In this document: positions 17,506 to 26,409 of the stretch, in pieces
Layout: each line of letters begins with the position of its first letter
Numbering within the stretch: position 1 is the first letter of the stretch
NCBI RefSeq assembly: GCF_014203795.1
Contig: NZ_JACHJU010000002.1
Span: 1,116,001-1,180,000, forward strand
Direction: 5' to 3'
From: Streptosporangium album
Lineage (GTDB): Bacteria > Actinomycetota > Actinomycetes > Streptosporangiales > Streptosporangiaceae
Length of the DNA stretch: 64,000 nucleotides
Translations under genes and position numbers: made by a program
Notes under the pieces: model-generated
The model's database searches: none
Told to the model about the DNA's origin: nothing
What the model saw: only the letters and a program-made list of their open reading frames with translations

Positions 17506-18627
17506 GTGCCCACCAGCTTTCTGAGCGAGGAACAGCGCAGGCGCTTCGGCCACTTCACCGAGGACCCGGACGAGGGACAGCTCGCCGGGTCCTTCCTGCT
17601 GGACCAGACCGCACGCCGCAGGGCGATGGCCGCCCGCGGCGCGCGGAACCGGATCGGCTGGGCCGTCCAGCTCGGCACCATCCGCTACCTGGGCACCTTC
17701 CTGGAAAATCCTGAGAAGGTCCCCGCCGTGGTGTTCGGTTACGTCGCCGAGCAGCTCGGCCTGGAGCCCGATGACTTCGCCGGGTACGGCACCAGCGAGG
17801 CCCGCTGGGACCACCAGGAGCAGATCCGCGAGGGCTACGGGTACACGAAGTTCGAGTTCGACCAGTGGTTCGCGCTCGCTCGCTGGCTGTATCAGCGGGC
17901 CTGGATCGGCAACGAACGCCCCACCCTGCTGTTCGACCTCGTCACGAAGCGGCTGGTGGACAAGAAGGTGGTGCTGCCCGGGGTGACCGTGCTGGAACGG
18001 CTGGTCTCCGGCACCCGCGAGCGGGCCGAGAAACGGCTGTGGGCCACCCTCGCCGCGGCCCCGTCCGCCGAGCCCGCCGTGGACGTCCGCGCCTGGCGCT
18101 GGACCGCCGACCTGTTCCACGACGTCAAGATGCTCAACGAGTACGGCGCGCAGGGCTGGGAGGTCGACAGGGTCGACGCGAAGGGCCTGTTCGTCAGCGC
18201 CCGCGACCCCGAGCACCCCCAGCAGTGGGAGTACAGAAGAGAGCTGGTCACGCCCGGCCGCCGCCGGAGTGTGCTCGACCTGCTCGCTCCCGACGGCTGG
18301 GAGCCGTGCGGCACGTGGGTGTGCTTTGAGTACTTCAAGCGGCCCAGGGCCGCCAGCCTGGGGCCCGCCGCCGAGCTGACCGCCCCGCCGCGGACTCCGC
18401 GGCGCAACGTCTTCCTCAGCCCGAAGTTCTACGCCTTCGTCTCCGCCCTGCTGGTGCTGACGGCGGTGGCCCTGGTGCCGCTGTTGCGGGCCGCCGGAGC
18501 GGAGATCGACGGCTCCGACGACAGCCTCGACGCCATCTTGGGCCTGCTCACCGGAGCCGCCGTGGGCGCGCTGGCCATGATGGTCGTGTTGTGGCTGGCC
18601 GTTCGACGGCGCGGCAGGAGGCGCTGA
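17506..18627 (+). CDS. fusion: Tn3-family transposase N-terminus joined to a DUF4177/DUF2812-like membrane protein
   Basis: Residues 1 to about 190 are the N-terminal domain of Tn3-family TnpA ('FLSEEQRRRFGHFTEDPDEGQLAGSF' region, 'ARNRIGWAVQLGTIRYLGTFL', 'ARWLYQRAWIGNERPTLLFDL', 'LERLVSGTRERAEKRLWATLAAAP'). The rest is unrelated: 'MLNEYGAQGWEVDRVDAKGLFV', 'LLAPDGWEPCGTWVCFEYFKR', then two membrane helices (about 300-322 and 340-365) and a basic tail. The join lies near 18065. The first half is a truncated transposase whose ribosome site and GTG start (17506) may now drive the membrane domain. The 3' end overlaps the convergent racemase frame by about 199 bases. Confidence 0.7.
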   Translation: MPTSFLSEEQRRRFGHFTEDPDEGQLAGSFLLDQTARRRAMAARGARNRIGWAVQLGTIRYLGTFLENPEKVPAVVFGYVAEQLGLEPDDFAGYGTSEARWDHQEQIREGYGYTKFEFDQWFALARWLYQRAWIGNERPTLLFDLVTKRLVDKKVVLPGVTVLERLVSGTRERAEKRLWATLAAAPSAEPAVDVRAWRWTADLFHDVKMLNEYGAQGWEVDRVDAKGLFVSARDPEHPQQWEYRRELVTPGRRRSVLDLLAPDGWEPCGTWVCFEYFKRPRAASLGPAAELTAPPRTPRRNVFLSPKFYAFVSALLVLTAVALVPLLRAAGAEIDGSDDSLDAILGLLTGAAVGALAMMVVLWLAVRRRGRRR

Positions 18628-19319
18628 GCGCCGAGCGCCATGTCGACGACCCGGCGGGCCAGCAGGCGGGCGGGGTCGAGAACCGGGACGGGGACGCGCG
18701 AGCCGTCCAGAGCCAGGACGAGTTCGGTGCACGCGGTGACGACCCGCTCCGCTCCGCGATCGGCGAGGGAACGGGAGAGTTCCTCCAGCGCCCGCCGGTG
18801 GGCCGGTTGGGCGCCGCCGCTCTTGACAGCGCCGATGGCCGCCGTGACCTGCCGCTGGCCGGGCTCGTCCGGCTCGATCACCGCCACGCCGCGCCGTCGC
18901 AGAGCCTCCGCGTACAGACCGGTGTGCAGGGTGCCCGAGGTGGCCAGCACGCCGGCCGCGCGGACGCCGTCGGCGGCGAGGGCGTCGACCGTGACCTCGA
19001 TGATGCTCACCAGCTCCAGCCCGGCCTCGTCCGCCAGCCGCGGGACGAAGGCGTGGGCGGTGTTGCAGGGCACGGCGAGCACCTCGCACCCCGCCCGCTT
19101 CAGCCCCTCGATGCCGCGCCGCAGGTACGGGGTCGGGTCCTCGCCGCCGCCGAGCAGGCTCAGGGAACGGTCGGGGACGCGGGGGTCGCCCCAGATGACG
19201 ACGGGTACGTGTCCCTGGTCGCAGGTGGCCGCCGTCTCCTCCACGAGCTTGCCGTAGAAGTCGACGGTGGCTGCCGGGCCCATGCCGCCCAGGACGCCGA
19301 CCAGCCGGGTCTCGCTCAC
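18429..19319 (-). CDS. aspartate/glutamate racemase family protein
   Basis: The 296-residue frame starts at GTG 19319 with 'SETRLVGVLGGMGPAATVDFYGKLVE', the classic N-terminus. Both catalytic cysteines are visible: 'VLAVPCNTAHAF' and 'RVVTACTELVLAL'. Family members are about 230-240 residues; here about 60 extra residues after 'RRVVDMALG' run into the antisense of the convergent transposase/membrane fusion, suggesting the native stop was lost when that DNA arrived. The enzyme would interconvert L- and D-aspartate/glutamate or a related amide-derived acid. Its GTG overlaps the TGA of a small upstream frame. Likely part of the nearby amide/amino-acid catabolic locus. Confidence 0.82.
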   Translation of the reverse strand: MSETRLVGVLGGMGPAATVDFYGKLVEETAATCDQGHVPVVIWGDPRVPDRSLSLLGGGEDPTPYLRRGIEGLKRAGCEVLAVPCNTAHAFVPRLADEAGLELVSIIEVTVDALAADGVRAAGVLATSGTLHTGLYAEALRRRGVAVIEPDEPGQRQVTAAIGAVKSGGAQPAHRRALEELSRSLADRGAERVVTACTELVLALDGSRVPVPVLDPARLLARRVVDMALGAQRLLPRRRTASHNTTIMASAPTAAPVSRPKMASRLSSEPSISAPAARNSGTRATAVSTSRAETKA

Positions 19320-19489
19320 CGGGCACCGCCGGCGATGCCGTGGCCGGGCAGCGCCGTGCCGGCGCCGGGCGACACGGGACGCCCGCCTGTGGCCACGACG
19401 GCCAGGTCCGCGACCGCGTGCGGGCCGGACCCGGGATCGACGGCCCGTCCCCCGGCCGGCACCGGGGCGCAATCGTGGAGCTGGGTCAT
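19316..19489 (-). CDS. small unrecognised ORF upstream of the racemase
   Basis: A 57-residue frame from ATG 19489 (GAGAGG about 10 bases upstream) to a TGA overlapping the racemase GTG start (GTGA). The sequence is Gly/Pro/Ala-rich ('AVADLAVVATGGRPVSPGAGTALPG') and matches no family I know. It may be a leader frame that couples translation to the racemase or the tail of a deleted gene. Low confidence that the product matters. Confidence 0.35.
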   Translation of the reverse strand: MTQLHDCAPVPAGGRAVDPGSGPHAVADLAVVATGGRPVSPGAGTALPGHGIAGGAR

Positions 19490-19607
19490 TGGGAAGCGTC
19501 CTCTCCCGTGCGGTGAGCTGGGCGAGCCAGGGGCGGCTACCCGCACAAGGATCGAGGTATAAGGTGAACCCGGTGTTCAGACGCAGCAATGTGACATCGA
19601 AGGAGTG

Positions 19608-20651
19608 ATGGTGCAGGATTCCGGCATTGAGCCTCAGCGGCTGCTGTCGGAGACCGACCTCGAACTCATCGACGCCCTCCAGATCAACCCGCGAGCGAGC
19701 TGGGTGGACGTCGGGACGGCGACCCGCGCGGATCCGGTGACGGCGGCGCGGCGCTGGCAGCGGCTGAACAGCACGGGTGAGGCATGGACCACCGTCGCCC
19801 TGGGGCAGCGCCAGATGCACGCGATGAGCATGGCTTTCCTGGAGATCGACTGCGAGGCCGGGGCGGCGGTCGAGGTCGCCGGCACGCTCGCGGCGGCGGG
19901 CCACCTCATCACCGTGCAGCACGTCGCCGCCGGTCACGACCTGTTCGTGATCGCCGTCGCCGCGTCGATGCCGGCGCTGGCGGACTACCTGCTCGCGGAT
20001 CTGCCGCGGGTGCCCGGCGTGGCGAAGGTGCGCACCCATGTCGCCACGCGCGTCTTCGAGGCCTCGTGCCGCTGGCGGTTGCGGGTGCTGCCGCCGCGAT
20101 CCGCGGGCGTGCTGGCCAGGCGGCCCGGGCCGGCGGAGTCCACCAGACAGATGGACGAGATCGACCGGCTGCTGTTCAAGGCCCTGCTCGCCGACGGCCG
20201 CGCCACCTACTCCGAGCTCGCGGAAGCCGTCGGCAAGTCCGAGCGCACGGTGCAGCGCAGGCTGTCACGCCTGGTCGCGACCGGCGACATCGACTTCCGC
20301 TGCGACCTGGCGCGCTCGCACGCGGGCTGGCACTCCTCGGCGGTGCTGTGGCTGCGGATGCCGGACGGCCTGCTGGAGGAGACGGGCCGGGCGCTGCTCG
20401 ACTGGCCGGAGACGCGGACGTGCGCGGCGCTGGCCGGGGCCCGCAACATGCTCCTCACCGTCGGCCTGCACGGGATCTCCGACCTGCATCCGCTGGTGAT
20501 GCGCCTTGAGGAGCGGTTTCCGTACGTGAGCATCGCCGACCGGCAGATCGTCCTGAGGCAGTCGAAGCTCTACGGGCGGGTCCTCGACCCCTTCGGCCGC
20601 TGCACGGGCGTCGTCCCGGTGGACCCGTGGAGCCTGTCGCCGCGCATCTGA
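19608..20651 (+). CDS. Lrp/AsnC-family regulator with two tandem HTH-ligand halves
   Basis: The 347-residue protein is a tandem duplication of the Lrp/AsnC layout. The first HTH covers about residues 12-60 ('LSETDLELIDALQINPRASW') with its ligand domain to about 150; the second begins near 185 ('MDEIDRLLFKALLADGRATYSELAEAVGKSERTVQRRLSRL'). Such double proteins are common in actinomycetes and regulate amino-acid-related genes. AAGGAG at 19600-19605 precedes ATG 19608; GTG 19611 would give better spacing. The gene is divergent from the racemase and convergent with the amidase, so both are candidate targets. Confidence 0.85.
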   Translation: MVQDSGIEPQRLLSETDLELIDALQINPRASWVDVGTATRADPVTAARRWQRLNSTGEAWTTVALGQRQMHAMSMAFLEIDCEAGAAVEVAGTLAAAGHLITVQHVAAGHDLFVIAVAASMPALADYLLADLPRVPGVAKVRTHVATRVFEASCRWRLRVLPPRSAGVLARRPGPAESTRQMDEIDRLLFKALLADGRATYSELAEAVGKSERTVQRRLSRLVATGDIDFRCDLARSHAGWHSSAVLWLRMPDGLLEETGRALLDWPETRTCAALAGARNMLLTVGLHGISDLHPLVMRLEERFPYVSIADRQIVLRQSKLYGRVLDPFGRCTGVVPVDPWSLSPRI

Positions 20652-20654
20652 CAT

Positions 20655-21836
20655 TCAGCGCGGCGCGGGGATCGCGCCTCCGCCGGCCTCCCAGCACAGG
20701 CCGGCCCGCAGCACGTCGGCCTCGCCGCGTCCCACCACCTGCAGGTCTCCGATGGCCAGTGCGGGCAGGCCGAGGGCGGACACGACGGAGGTGATCCGGC
20801 CGACCTCGCCGCGGACAGCGGCCTCGTCGCAGCCGGCCCGCGGCGCGGGGCCACCGAGCGTCGGCGTGATCAGGACGTCGACGCCGGACATCTCCGCCGA
20901 GAACCCGGCCCGGACGGCCAGGAGTTCCTCCACGGCCCGGCGGTACTCCCGATGACCGATCCCGGCGGCGTCCTCCAGCTTCCGCCGCACGCCCGCGCTG
21001 TAGCTCGCGGCGTTCACCGGGTAGGTGGCCTCGTGGGTGCGCCGGGCCTGCGCGCCCACGATCGTCCAGTACGGGGCGAGGATCTCGTACGGCAGGGCGA
21101 TCTCGCGGACCTCGGCGCCCAGGTCCGCGAACTCCCCGGCCTGCGCGCATCCGTCGGCGACGCCGACGACCAGCCCCGACAGCGAGCGCGGTGGCTCGAC
21201 GGCCTCCCCGGAGAGCACCCGCCACACGCGCGCGCAGTCGGCGACCGAGGTGGCCATCGGCCCGGCCACGTCGAACATCGGGGCGAGGGGCGCGACCCCC
21301 TCGGAGGGAAGGACGCCGGCCCTTGGGCGCAGTCCGACCACGCCGCAGCAGGCCGCCGGGATCCTCACCGAGCCACCGGTGTCGGTGCCGAGGCCGACCC
21401 GGGCGATCCCGGCGGCGAGCGCCGCGGCCGTGCCGCCGCTCGACCCGCCGGGAGCCAGGTGCTCGTGGCGCGGGTTGCGCACATCGCCCCAGTGCGGGTT
21501 CTCGCTCGTGACGCCCCAGGCGAACTCGTGCTGGTTCGCCTTGCCGACCAGCAGCGCCCCGGCGCGCTCCAGCAGTTCGACGCACGGCGCGGTGGTCAGC
21601 GCCTCCTCGCTCCCGTACAGGACGGACCCCCGGGTCGTGCGGAGCCCGGCGACATCGATCATGTCCTTGACCACGAACGTCCAGGCCCACAGCTCGGGCG
21701 GGGTGGCGGGCACCGGCCGGTCGCGGCGTGCGAGCCGGTCGATGACCGGCTCGGCACCGGACTCGATGAGGATGTTGTGCCCGCTGTGGAGGCGTATGGC
21801 CTCGGCGGACCTGGCGATCGCCGCCTCGTGTTCCAC
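20655..21836 (-). CDS. amidase signature family enzyme
   Basis: About 393 residues with the amidase signature: catalytic Lys in 'TFVVKDMIDVAGLRTTRGS', the Gly/Ser-rich stretch 'LAPGGSSGGTAAALAAGIARVGLGTDTGGSVRIPAACCGVVGLRP' (cis-Ser and nucleophile Ser), and a short C-terminal domain with 'DVLITPTLGGPAPRAG'. It would hydrolyse a carboxamide to acid and ammonia. The GTG at 21836 has a 9-base spacing from GGAGG (21846-21850); TTG 21842 is an alternative and the frame stays open to 21911. It runs convergent to the AsnC gene (3-base gap). With the racemase, YtcJ-like hydrolase and importer it suggests amide scavenging. Confidence 0.85.
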   Translation of the reverse strand: MEHEAAIARSAEAIRLHSGHNILIESGAEPVIDRLARRDRPVPATPPELWAWTFVVKDMIDVAGLRTTRGSVLYGSEEALTTAPCVELLERAGALLVGKANQHEFAWGVTSENPHWGDVRNPRHEHLAPGGSSGGTAAALAAGIARVGLGTDTGGSVRIPAACCGVVGLRPRAGVLPSEGVAPLAPMFDVAGPMATSVADCARVWRVLSGEAVEPPRSLSGLVVGVADGCAQAGEFADLGAEVREIALPYEILAPYWTIVGAQARRTHEATYPVNAASYSAGVRRKLEDAAGIGHREYRRAVEELLAVRAGFSAEMSGVDVLITPTLGGPAPRAGCDEAAVRGEVGRITSVVSALGLPALAIGDLQVVGRGEADVLRAGLCWEAGGGAIPAPR

Positions 21837-21977
21837 GGTCAAGGACCTCCTAACGCCCGCCCCAGCCGTAGGGGAGCCGGCCGGTGACGACCAGCGCGCC
21901 GGGTCCGTCACCGGCCGCGCCCGTAATCCGGCACATGCTGGCAGATCCGCCGTGCCCAGTCGAGTGCGCAGGAGCGG

Positions 21978-22853
21978 TCAGACCGTCAGCGCGTCCAGTA
22001 AGGACTGCAGCCGGGCGGTCTCGCGGTCGGGGTGGACGAGGGTGAAGATGCTGCGGCTGATGTTCAGCCACGGCACGTCGACGACCACGACGTCCGGGCC
22101 GTGGCCGCGCAGCGCGAGGTCGGGGACGAGCGCCGCGCCCATCCCCGCCCCGATCATGGCTATGGTGATCTTGAAGTCGTCGGAGTGGCAGGCCACCCGG
22201 GGGTGCAGGCCCCAGTGGGCGAACAGGCCTTCGAAGAGGGAGGCGTCGCTGGTCGCCGGGTGGTGCATGATCCACGGCAGGTCGACGAGTTGCTCGGCCC
22301 GGTAGGGGGCCAGGTCGGGCCAGCTGCGCGGCAGGACGAGCTTGTAGCGGTCCTCGGCGATCCAGCGCCGGCCCAGCGCCGACGGCCATGACAGGCCGGA
22401 GTTCCCCACCTGGTAGATGATCGCCGCGTCCATCTCACCGCCGGCGCCCAGGCGCGGGATGAGCTGGGAGGACTCGGCGACGGAGACCCTGATGCCGGCG
22501 CGCTCCTCGGGCTCCATCCGCCGCAGGACTCCGGTCAGCACGTCGACGAAGCTGGGGAAGATGCCCAGGCGGATCTGCCGCTCGCTGTTCCTGTGTACGG
22601 CCTGGACGGTGGCGACCATGCGCTCGATGTCGATGAGCACGGTCTCCGCCTGCCTGGCCAGCACCTCGGCGGCGCTGGTGGGCAGCACGCTGTGGGCGGC
22701 GCGGGCGAACAGTTTCACGCCGATCTCCCGCTCCAGCGCGGCCATCTGCTGGGAGACGGCCGATGAGGTGTAACCGAGCCGGTTGGCGGCGGCGGCGAAG
22801 GACCCCAGCTGAACGACTTCACGGAGAGTGCGCAGGTGTTCCGGTTTCAGCAT
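21978..22853 (-). CDS. LysR-family transcriptional regulator
   Basis: The 291-residue protein has the N-terminal winged HTH ('LRTLREVVQLGSFAAAANRLGYTSSAVSQQMAALEREIGVKLFAR', shown in pieces, residues 6-52) and a periplasmic-binding-like effector domain. It is divergent from the YtcJ-like amidohydrolase across about 110 bases, the standard arrangement for a LysR activator and its target. The effector is probably the transported substrate or a breakdown product (inference). Confidence 0.9.
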   Translation of the reverse strand: MLKPEHLRTLREVVQLGSFAAAANRLGYTSSAVSQQMAALEREIGVKLFARAAHSVLPTSAAEVLARQAETVLIDIERMVATVQAVHRNSERQIRLGIFPSFVDVLTGVLRRMEPEERAGIRVSVAESSQLIPRLGAGGEMDAAIIYQVGNSGLSWPSALGRRWIAEDRYKLVLPRSWPDLAPYRAEQLVDLPWIMHHPATSDASLFEGLFAHWGLHPRVACHSDDFKITIAMIGAGMGAALVPDLALRGHGPDVVVVDVPWLNISRSIFTLVHPDRETARLQSLLDALTV

Positions 22854-22962
22854 TAGAGTTCCTTGCTCTCAGGCTTGCTAAATGTCGTGTTTATAGCGCT
22901 TCCGTCTTCTTTCCGCCACTCCTACAGTGATGGCCACCGTCAATCGAGCCCTAGAGAGTCAC

Positions 22963-24531
22963 ATGAGCATCCGCGTGTACCGCAACGCCGCCATCCGCAC
23001 AGGAGACAGCGGCAACCCGTTGGCCCGGGCCATGGCCGTGGACGGCGAGCGGCTGCTGGCCGTCGGCGGAGAGGCGGAGGTACGCGAGGCCGCGGGCCGG
23101 GGAGCGGAGCTGATCGACCTGGAGGGCGCCGCGGTGCTCCCCGGGCTCTACGACGCCCACATCCACACCGCGCAGTATGCCCAGAGCCTGGACGCGGTGG
23201 ACCTGCGCGACGTGCGCTCCCTGGACGACGCGCTGACCAGGGTGGCCGCGCACGCTGCGCGGCTGCGACCGGGCGCCTGGCTGTTCGGCGGCCGGTGGAA
23301 CAGCAACACCTGGGATCCGCCGGCGCAGCCGGACAGGTACGCGCTGGACTCGGTCTGCCCCGAACTGCCGGTCGCGCTGCCCAGCGTCGACGGCCACACG
23401 GTGTGGGCCAACTCCGCCGCCCTGCGGCTGGCCGGCATCGACGCCACCACCCCCGACCCGGTGGGCGGCGAGATCGTCAGGGACGCGAGCGGGGAGCCCA
23501 CCGGCATCCTGCGCGAGTCGGCCTCCTACCCGCTGCGCAACCTCATGGTCTCCGCCGACCTGCGCGACCAGCTCCGCGCCGGGCAGGAGGAGCTGCTCGC
23601 ACTCGGTCTGACCAGCGTGCACGACATCGACGGCGAGGACTGCCGGGCCGCCTACCTGGAGCTGCGCGAGGCCGGTGAGCTGAAGCTGCGCGTGCACAAG
23701 GCGATCCCGATGATCCACCTGGAGGCGGCCATCGCCGAGGGGCGCCGCACCGGGCAGGGCGACGACTGGTTCCGCACCGGGCCCGTGAAGATCTTCAGCG
23801 ATGGGGCGCTGGGCTCGCACACCTGCCACATGGGCGAGTCCTTCGCCGGCGAGCAGGGCAACGTGGGCATCGCGGTCACGCCGTACGAGGACCTGGTCAA
23901 GCTGTTCGGCACGGCCGCCGGGGCCGGCATCGCGGTGGCCACGCACGCCATCGGGGACCAGGCCAACCACCTGGTCATCGACGCCTACGAGGCCCTCAGC
24001 CGTACGGCGGGGCTGCGGCACCGCATCGAGCACGCCCAGCACCTGCGGACCGGCGACCTGACCAGGATGGCCAGGCTGGGCATCGCCGCCTCGATGCAGC
24101 CCGTGCACTGCACCAGCGACATCGACCTGGTCGACTCCCTGCTGGCCGGGCACGAGCTGGCCTCCTACGCCTGGCGCGGGATGCTGAACGTCGGCGTCGC
24201 GCTGGCCTTCGGCTCCGACGCCCCGGTCGAGCACCCCAACCCCTTCGCCGCGCTGTACGCCGCGGTGACCCGTACCCGCACCGACGGCACGCCCGCCGGT
24301 GGCTGGCAGCCCGAGCAGCGACTGAGCATGGGCGAGGCCCTCACCGCCCACACCCTCGGCGCGGCCTACGCCGCGGGCGAGGAGGACCGCAAGGGTGTCC
24401 TCGCCCCCGGCAAGCTCGCCGACTTCATCGCGGTGGACACCGACCCCTTCGTGGAGTCGCCAGACGCGGTGCTGCGTACCAAGGTCATGACCACTGTCGT
24501 CGGCGGCGAAGTCCGCTGGCAGCACTCCTGA
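22963..24531 (+). CDS. YtcJ-like amidohydrolase (metal-dependent hydrolase)
   Basis: The 522-residue product matches the YtcJ branch of amidohydrolases: N-terminal beta-sandwich with 'LIDLEGAAVLPGLYDAHIHTA' (HxH metal ligands), 'PVALPSVDGHTVWANSAALRLAGI', 'KIFSDGALGSHTCHM' carrying the usual lysine position, 'IATHAIGDQANHLVIDAYE', 'RIEHAQHL' and the strand-8 motif 'AFGSDAPVEHPNPF'. Substrates of this branch are mostly unknown amides or cyclic ureas. I chose ATG 22963 over 22927/22930 since the domain begins at 'SIRVYRNAAIRTGD'. The ABC importer follows after 13 bases, so they are likely one operon under the LysR regulator. Confidence 0.85.
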   Translation: MSIRVYRNAAIRTGDSGNPLARAMAVDGERLLAVGGEAEVREAAGRGAELIDLEGAAVLPGLYDAHIHTAQYAQSLDAVDLRDVRSLDDALTRVAAHAARLRPGAWLFGGRWNSNTWDPPAQPDRYALDSVCPELPVALPSVDGHTVWANSAALRLAGIDATTPDPVGGEIVRDASGEPTGILRESASYPLRNLMVSADLRDQLRAGQEELLALGLTSVHDIDGEDCRAAYLELREAGELKLRVHKAIPMIHLEAAIAEGRRTGQGDDWFRTGPVKIFSDGALGSHTCHMGESFAGEQGNVGIAVTPYEDLVKLFGTAAGAGIAVATHAIGDQANHLVIDAYEALSRTAGLRHRIEHAQHLRTGDLTRMARLGIAASMQPVHCTSDIDLVDSLLAGHELASYAWRGMLNVGVALAFGSDAPVEHPNPFAALYAAVTRTRTDGTPAGGWQPEQRLSMGEALTAHTLGAAYAAGEEDRKGVLAPGKLADFIAVDTDPFVESPDAVLRTKVMTTVVGGEVRWQHS

Positions 24532-24544
24532 AGGAGCACCCCCG

Positions 24545-25498
24545 TTGAACACCCGGATTCTCACCACGCTCGCCGCCGGCGCACTGCTGGCCGCCACCAC
24601 GGCCTGCGGCGCCCAGTCCCTGGACGGCGGAACGTCCGGCGCGGCGGCCACGGCGCCGGACGTCGTCCTCGACCCGGCTCCCACCGATGAGAAGGCGGCC
24701 GACGTCATCAACGCCATCACCCCCGACAAGGACCTCGCCGCCAAGGCGCCGGCGAGCGTGAAGTCCGGCGGCCTGAAGGTCGTCTCCTCCATGGGCTACC
24801 CGCCGATGGAGCTGTTCGCCAGCGACGGCAAGACCCCGATCGGTTTCGACCCCGCCCTGGCCAGGGCCATCGCCAGGAAGCTCGGCGTCAAGGTGACCAT
24901 CACCGACGAGGAGTTCAACTCGCAGATCCCCGGCGTGCTCACCGGCCGCTACGACTTCGTCATCTCCTCGATGACCGACAACCCGGAGCGGCAGGGCCAG
25001 GTCACCTTCGTCGACTACGTGCAGGCGGGCTCGGGGATGCTGGTCAAGGCCGGCAACCCGGCCGGCGTCACCGGGCCGAAGGACCTGTGCGGCAAGACGG
25101 TCTCCGTCGTCGACAACGGCTCCTCGATGGAGCTGGCCGAGAGCTACGACGCCGACTGCAAGAAGGACGGCAAGACCGCGGTGAACATCCTGAAGTTCCC
25201 CGGCGACACGGAGGCCATGCTCCAGGTGAGCAACGGTCGCGCGCAGGCCATCGTCACCGACTACGTGGTGGCCGCCTACAAGTCCGCGGATCCCAAGCTC
25301 GCCATGGAGGCGATCGCCCTCGAAGGCACCGAGAGCCCGTGGGGCATCGGGATGAAGCCGGCCAACAAGGAGCTCATCGAGTCCGTCAGGGGCGCGCTGG
25401 ACGCGCTCATCCAGAGCGGGGAGTACGGCAAGCTGCTCGCGGCGTGGAACCTCGACAAGCTGGCCGTCCAGTCCGCTGTGATCAACGGCGGTAAGTGA
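24545..25498 (+). CDS. amino-acid-type ABC transporter substrate-binding lipoprotein (family 3)
   Basis: The 317-residue protein starts at TTG 24545, 6 bases after AAGGAG. A signal peptide ends in a lipobox ('[11 protein letters not shown]', Cys about residue 22). The mature part follows the polar-amino-acid binding fold: '[37 protein letters not shown]' region, '[22 protein letters not shown]', '[18 protein letters not shown]', '[28 protein letters not shown]'. It presents an amino acid or amide-like ligand to the permease encoded next (GTG overlaps its stop). Confidence 0.9.
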   Translation: MNTRILTTLAAGALLAATTACGAQSLDGGTSGAAATAPDVVLDPAPTDEKAADVINAITPDKDLAAKAPASVKSGGLKVVSSMGYPPMELFASDGKTPIGFDPALARAIARKLGVKVTITDEEFNSQIPGVLTGRYDFVISSMTDNPERQGQVTFVDYVQAGSGMLVKAGNPAGVTGPKDLCGKTVSVVDNGSSMELAESYDADCKKDGKTAVNILKFPGDTEAMLQVSNGRAQAIVTDYVVAAYKSADPKLAMEAIALEGTESPWGIGMKPANKELIESVRGALDALIQSGEYGKLLAAWNLDKLAVQSAVINGGK

Positions 25499-26409
25499 CC
25501 GTGCGGACCGAACCGATCACCGACGCGTCGGGCAGGTCGATCCCCGTCGCGCGGACCTGGCACTGGGGCCGCTGGCTGGCCGCGGCGGTCGCGCTGGCGG
25601 TCGCGGCCCAGCTGGCCTACCTCATCGTGGCCAACCCGAACCTGGACTGGGGCAAGGTCGCCGAGTACGTGTTCCACGAGCGGATCCTGAGCGGGGTCTG
25701 GGTCACCATCGAGATCTCGGTCCTGGCCACGGCCCTCGGGCTGGTCCTGGGCGTGCTGGTCGCGATCATGCGGCTGGCGCACAACCCGGTGCTGAGCGGG
25801 CTGGCCACGTTCTACATCTGGTTCTTCCGTGGCACGCCGGTGCTCGTGCAGCTCATCTTCTGGTACAACTTGGCGTTCCTGTTCCCCGAGCTGGTGCTCA
25901 AGATCCCGTTCACCATGATCGGCGTCAAGTGGGACACCAACCAGGTGATGACCGGCTTCACCTCGGCCATGCTGGGGCTGGGGCTGAACCTGGCGGCCTA
26001 CTTCGCCGAGACCGTGCGCGCCGGGATCCAGGCCGTCGACAACGGCCAGACCGAGGCGGCGTACGCGCTGGGCATGACCCCGGCCAAGCGGATGCGGGTC
26101 ATCGTGCTGCCCCAGGCGCTGCGCATCATCATCCCGCCCACCGGCAACGAGTTCATCTCCATGCTGAAGACCACCTCGCTGGTCTACGTGGTCGCCGGGC
26201 ACGACCTGATGACCAACGCCAGCCAGATCTACAAGGCGAACAACCGGATCATGGAGCTGCTGATCGTGGCGAGCCTTTGGTACATGCTCATGACCGCCGT
26301 GGCGACCTTCCTGCAGGGCAGACTGGAGCGCCGCTTCGGCTCCGAGGCCGTACGGCTGGTGCGCGGCGGCGGCCTGGCCGCCAGGATCCTGCCGAAGGCG
26401 GCCGCATGA
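25495..26409 (+). CDS. amino-acid-type ABC transporter permease
   Basis: The 304-residue inner-membrane protein begins at GTG 25495, overlapping the binding-protein stop (GTGA). It has about six hydrophobic segments including '[19 protein letters not shown]' and the HisMQ-type core: '[19 protein letters not shown]', '[34 protein letters not shown]' (the EAA loop that docks to the ATPase) and '[30 protein letters not shown]'. A single permease gene implies a homodimer. Confidence 0.92.
   Translation: MTVRTEPITDASGRSIPVARTWHWGRWLAAAVALAVAAQLAYLIVANPNLDWGKVAEYVFHERILSGVWVTIEISVLATALGLVLGVLVAIMRLAHNPVLSGLATFYIWFFRGTPVLVQLIFWYNLAFLFPELVLKIPFTMIGVKWDTNQVMTGFTSAMLGLGLNLAAYFAETVRAGIQAVDNGQTEAAYALGMTPAKRMRVIVLPQALRIIIPPTGNEFISMLKTTSLVYVVAGHDLMTNASQIYKANNRIMELLIVASLWYMLMTAVATFLQGRLERRFGSEAVRLVRGGGLAARILPKAAA

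Noticed and set aside
22951..24792. 613-codon minus-strand frame opposite the YtcJ-like gene
   Set aside because: Same GC-frame artefact; the plus strand has unmistakable amidohydrolase motifs.
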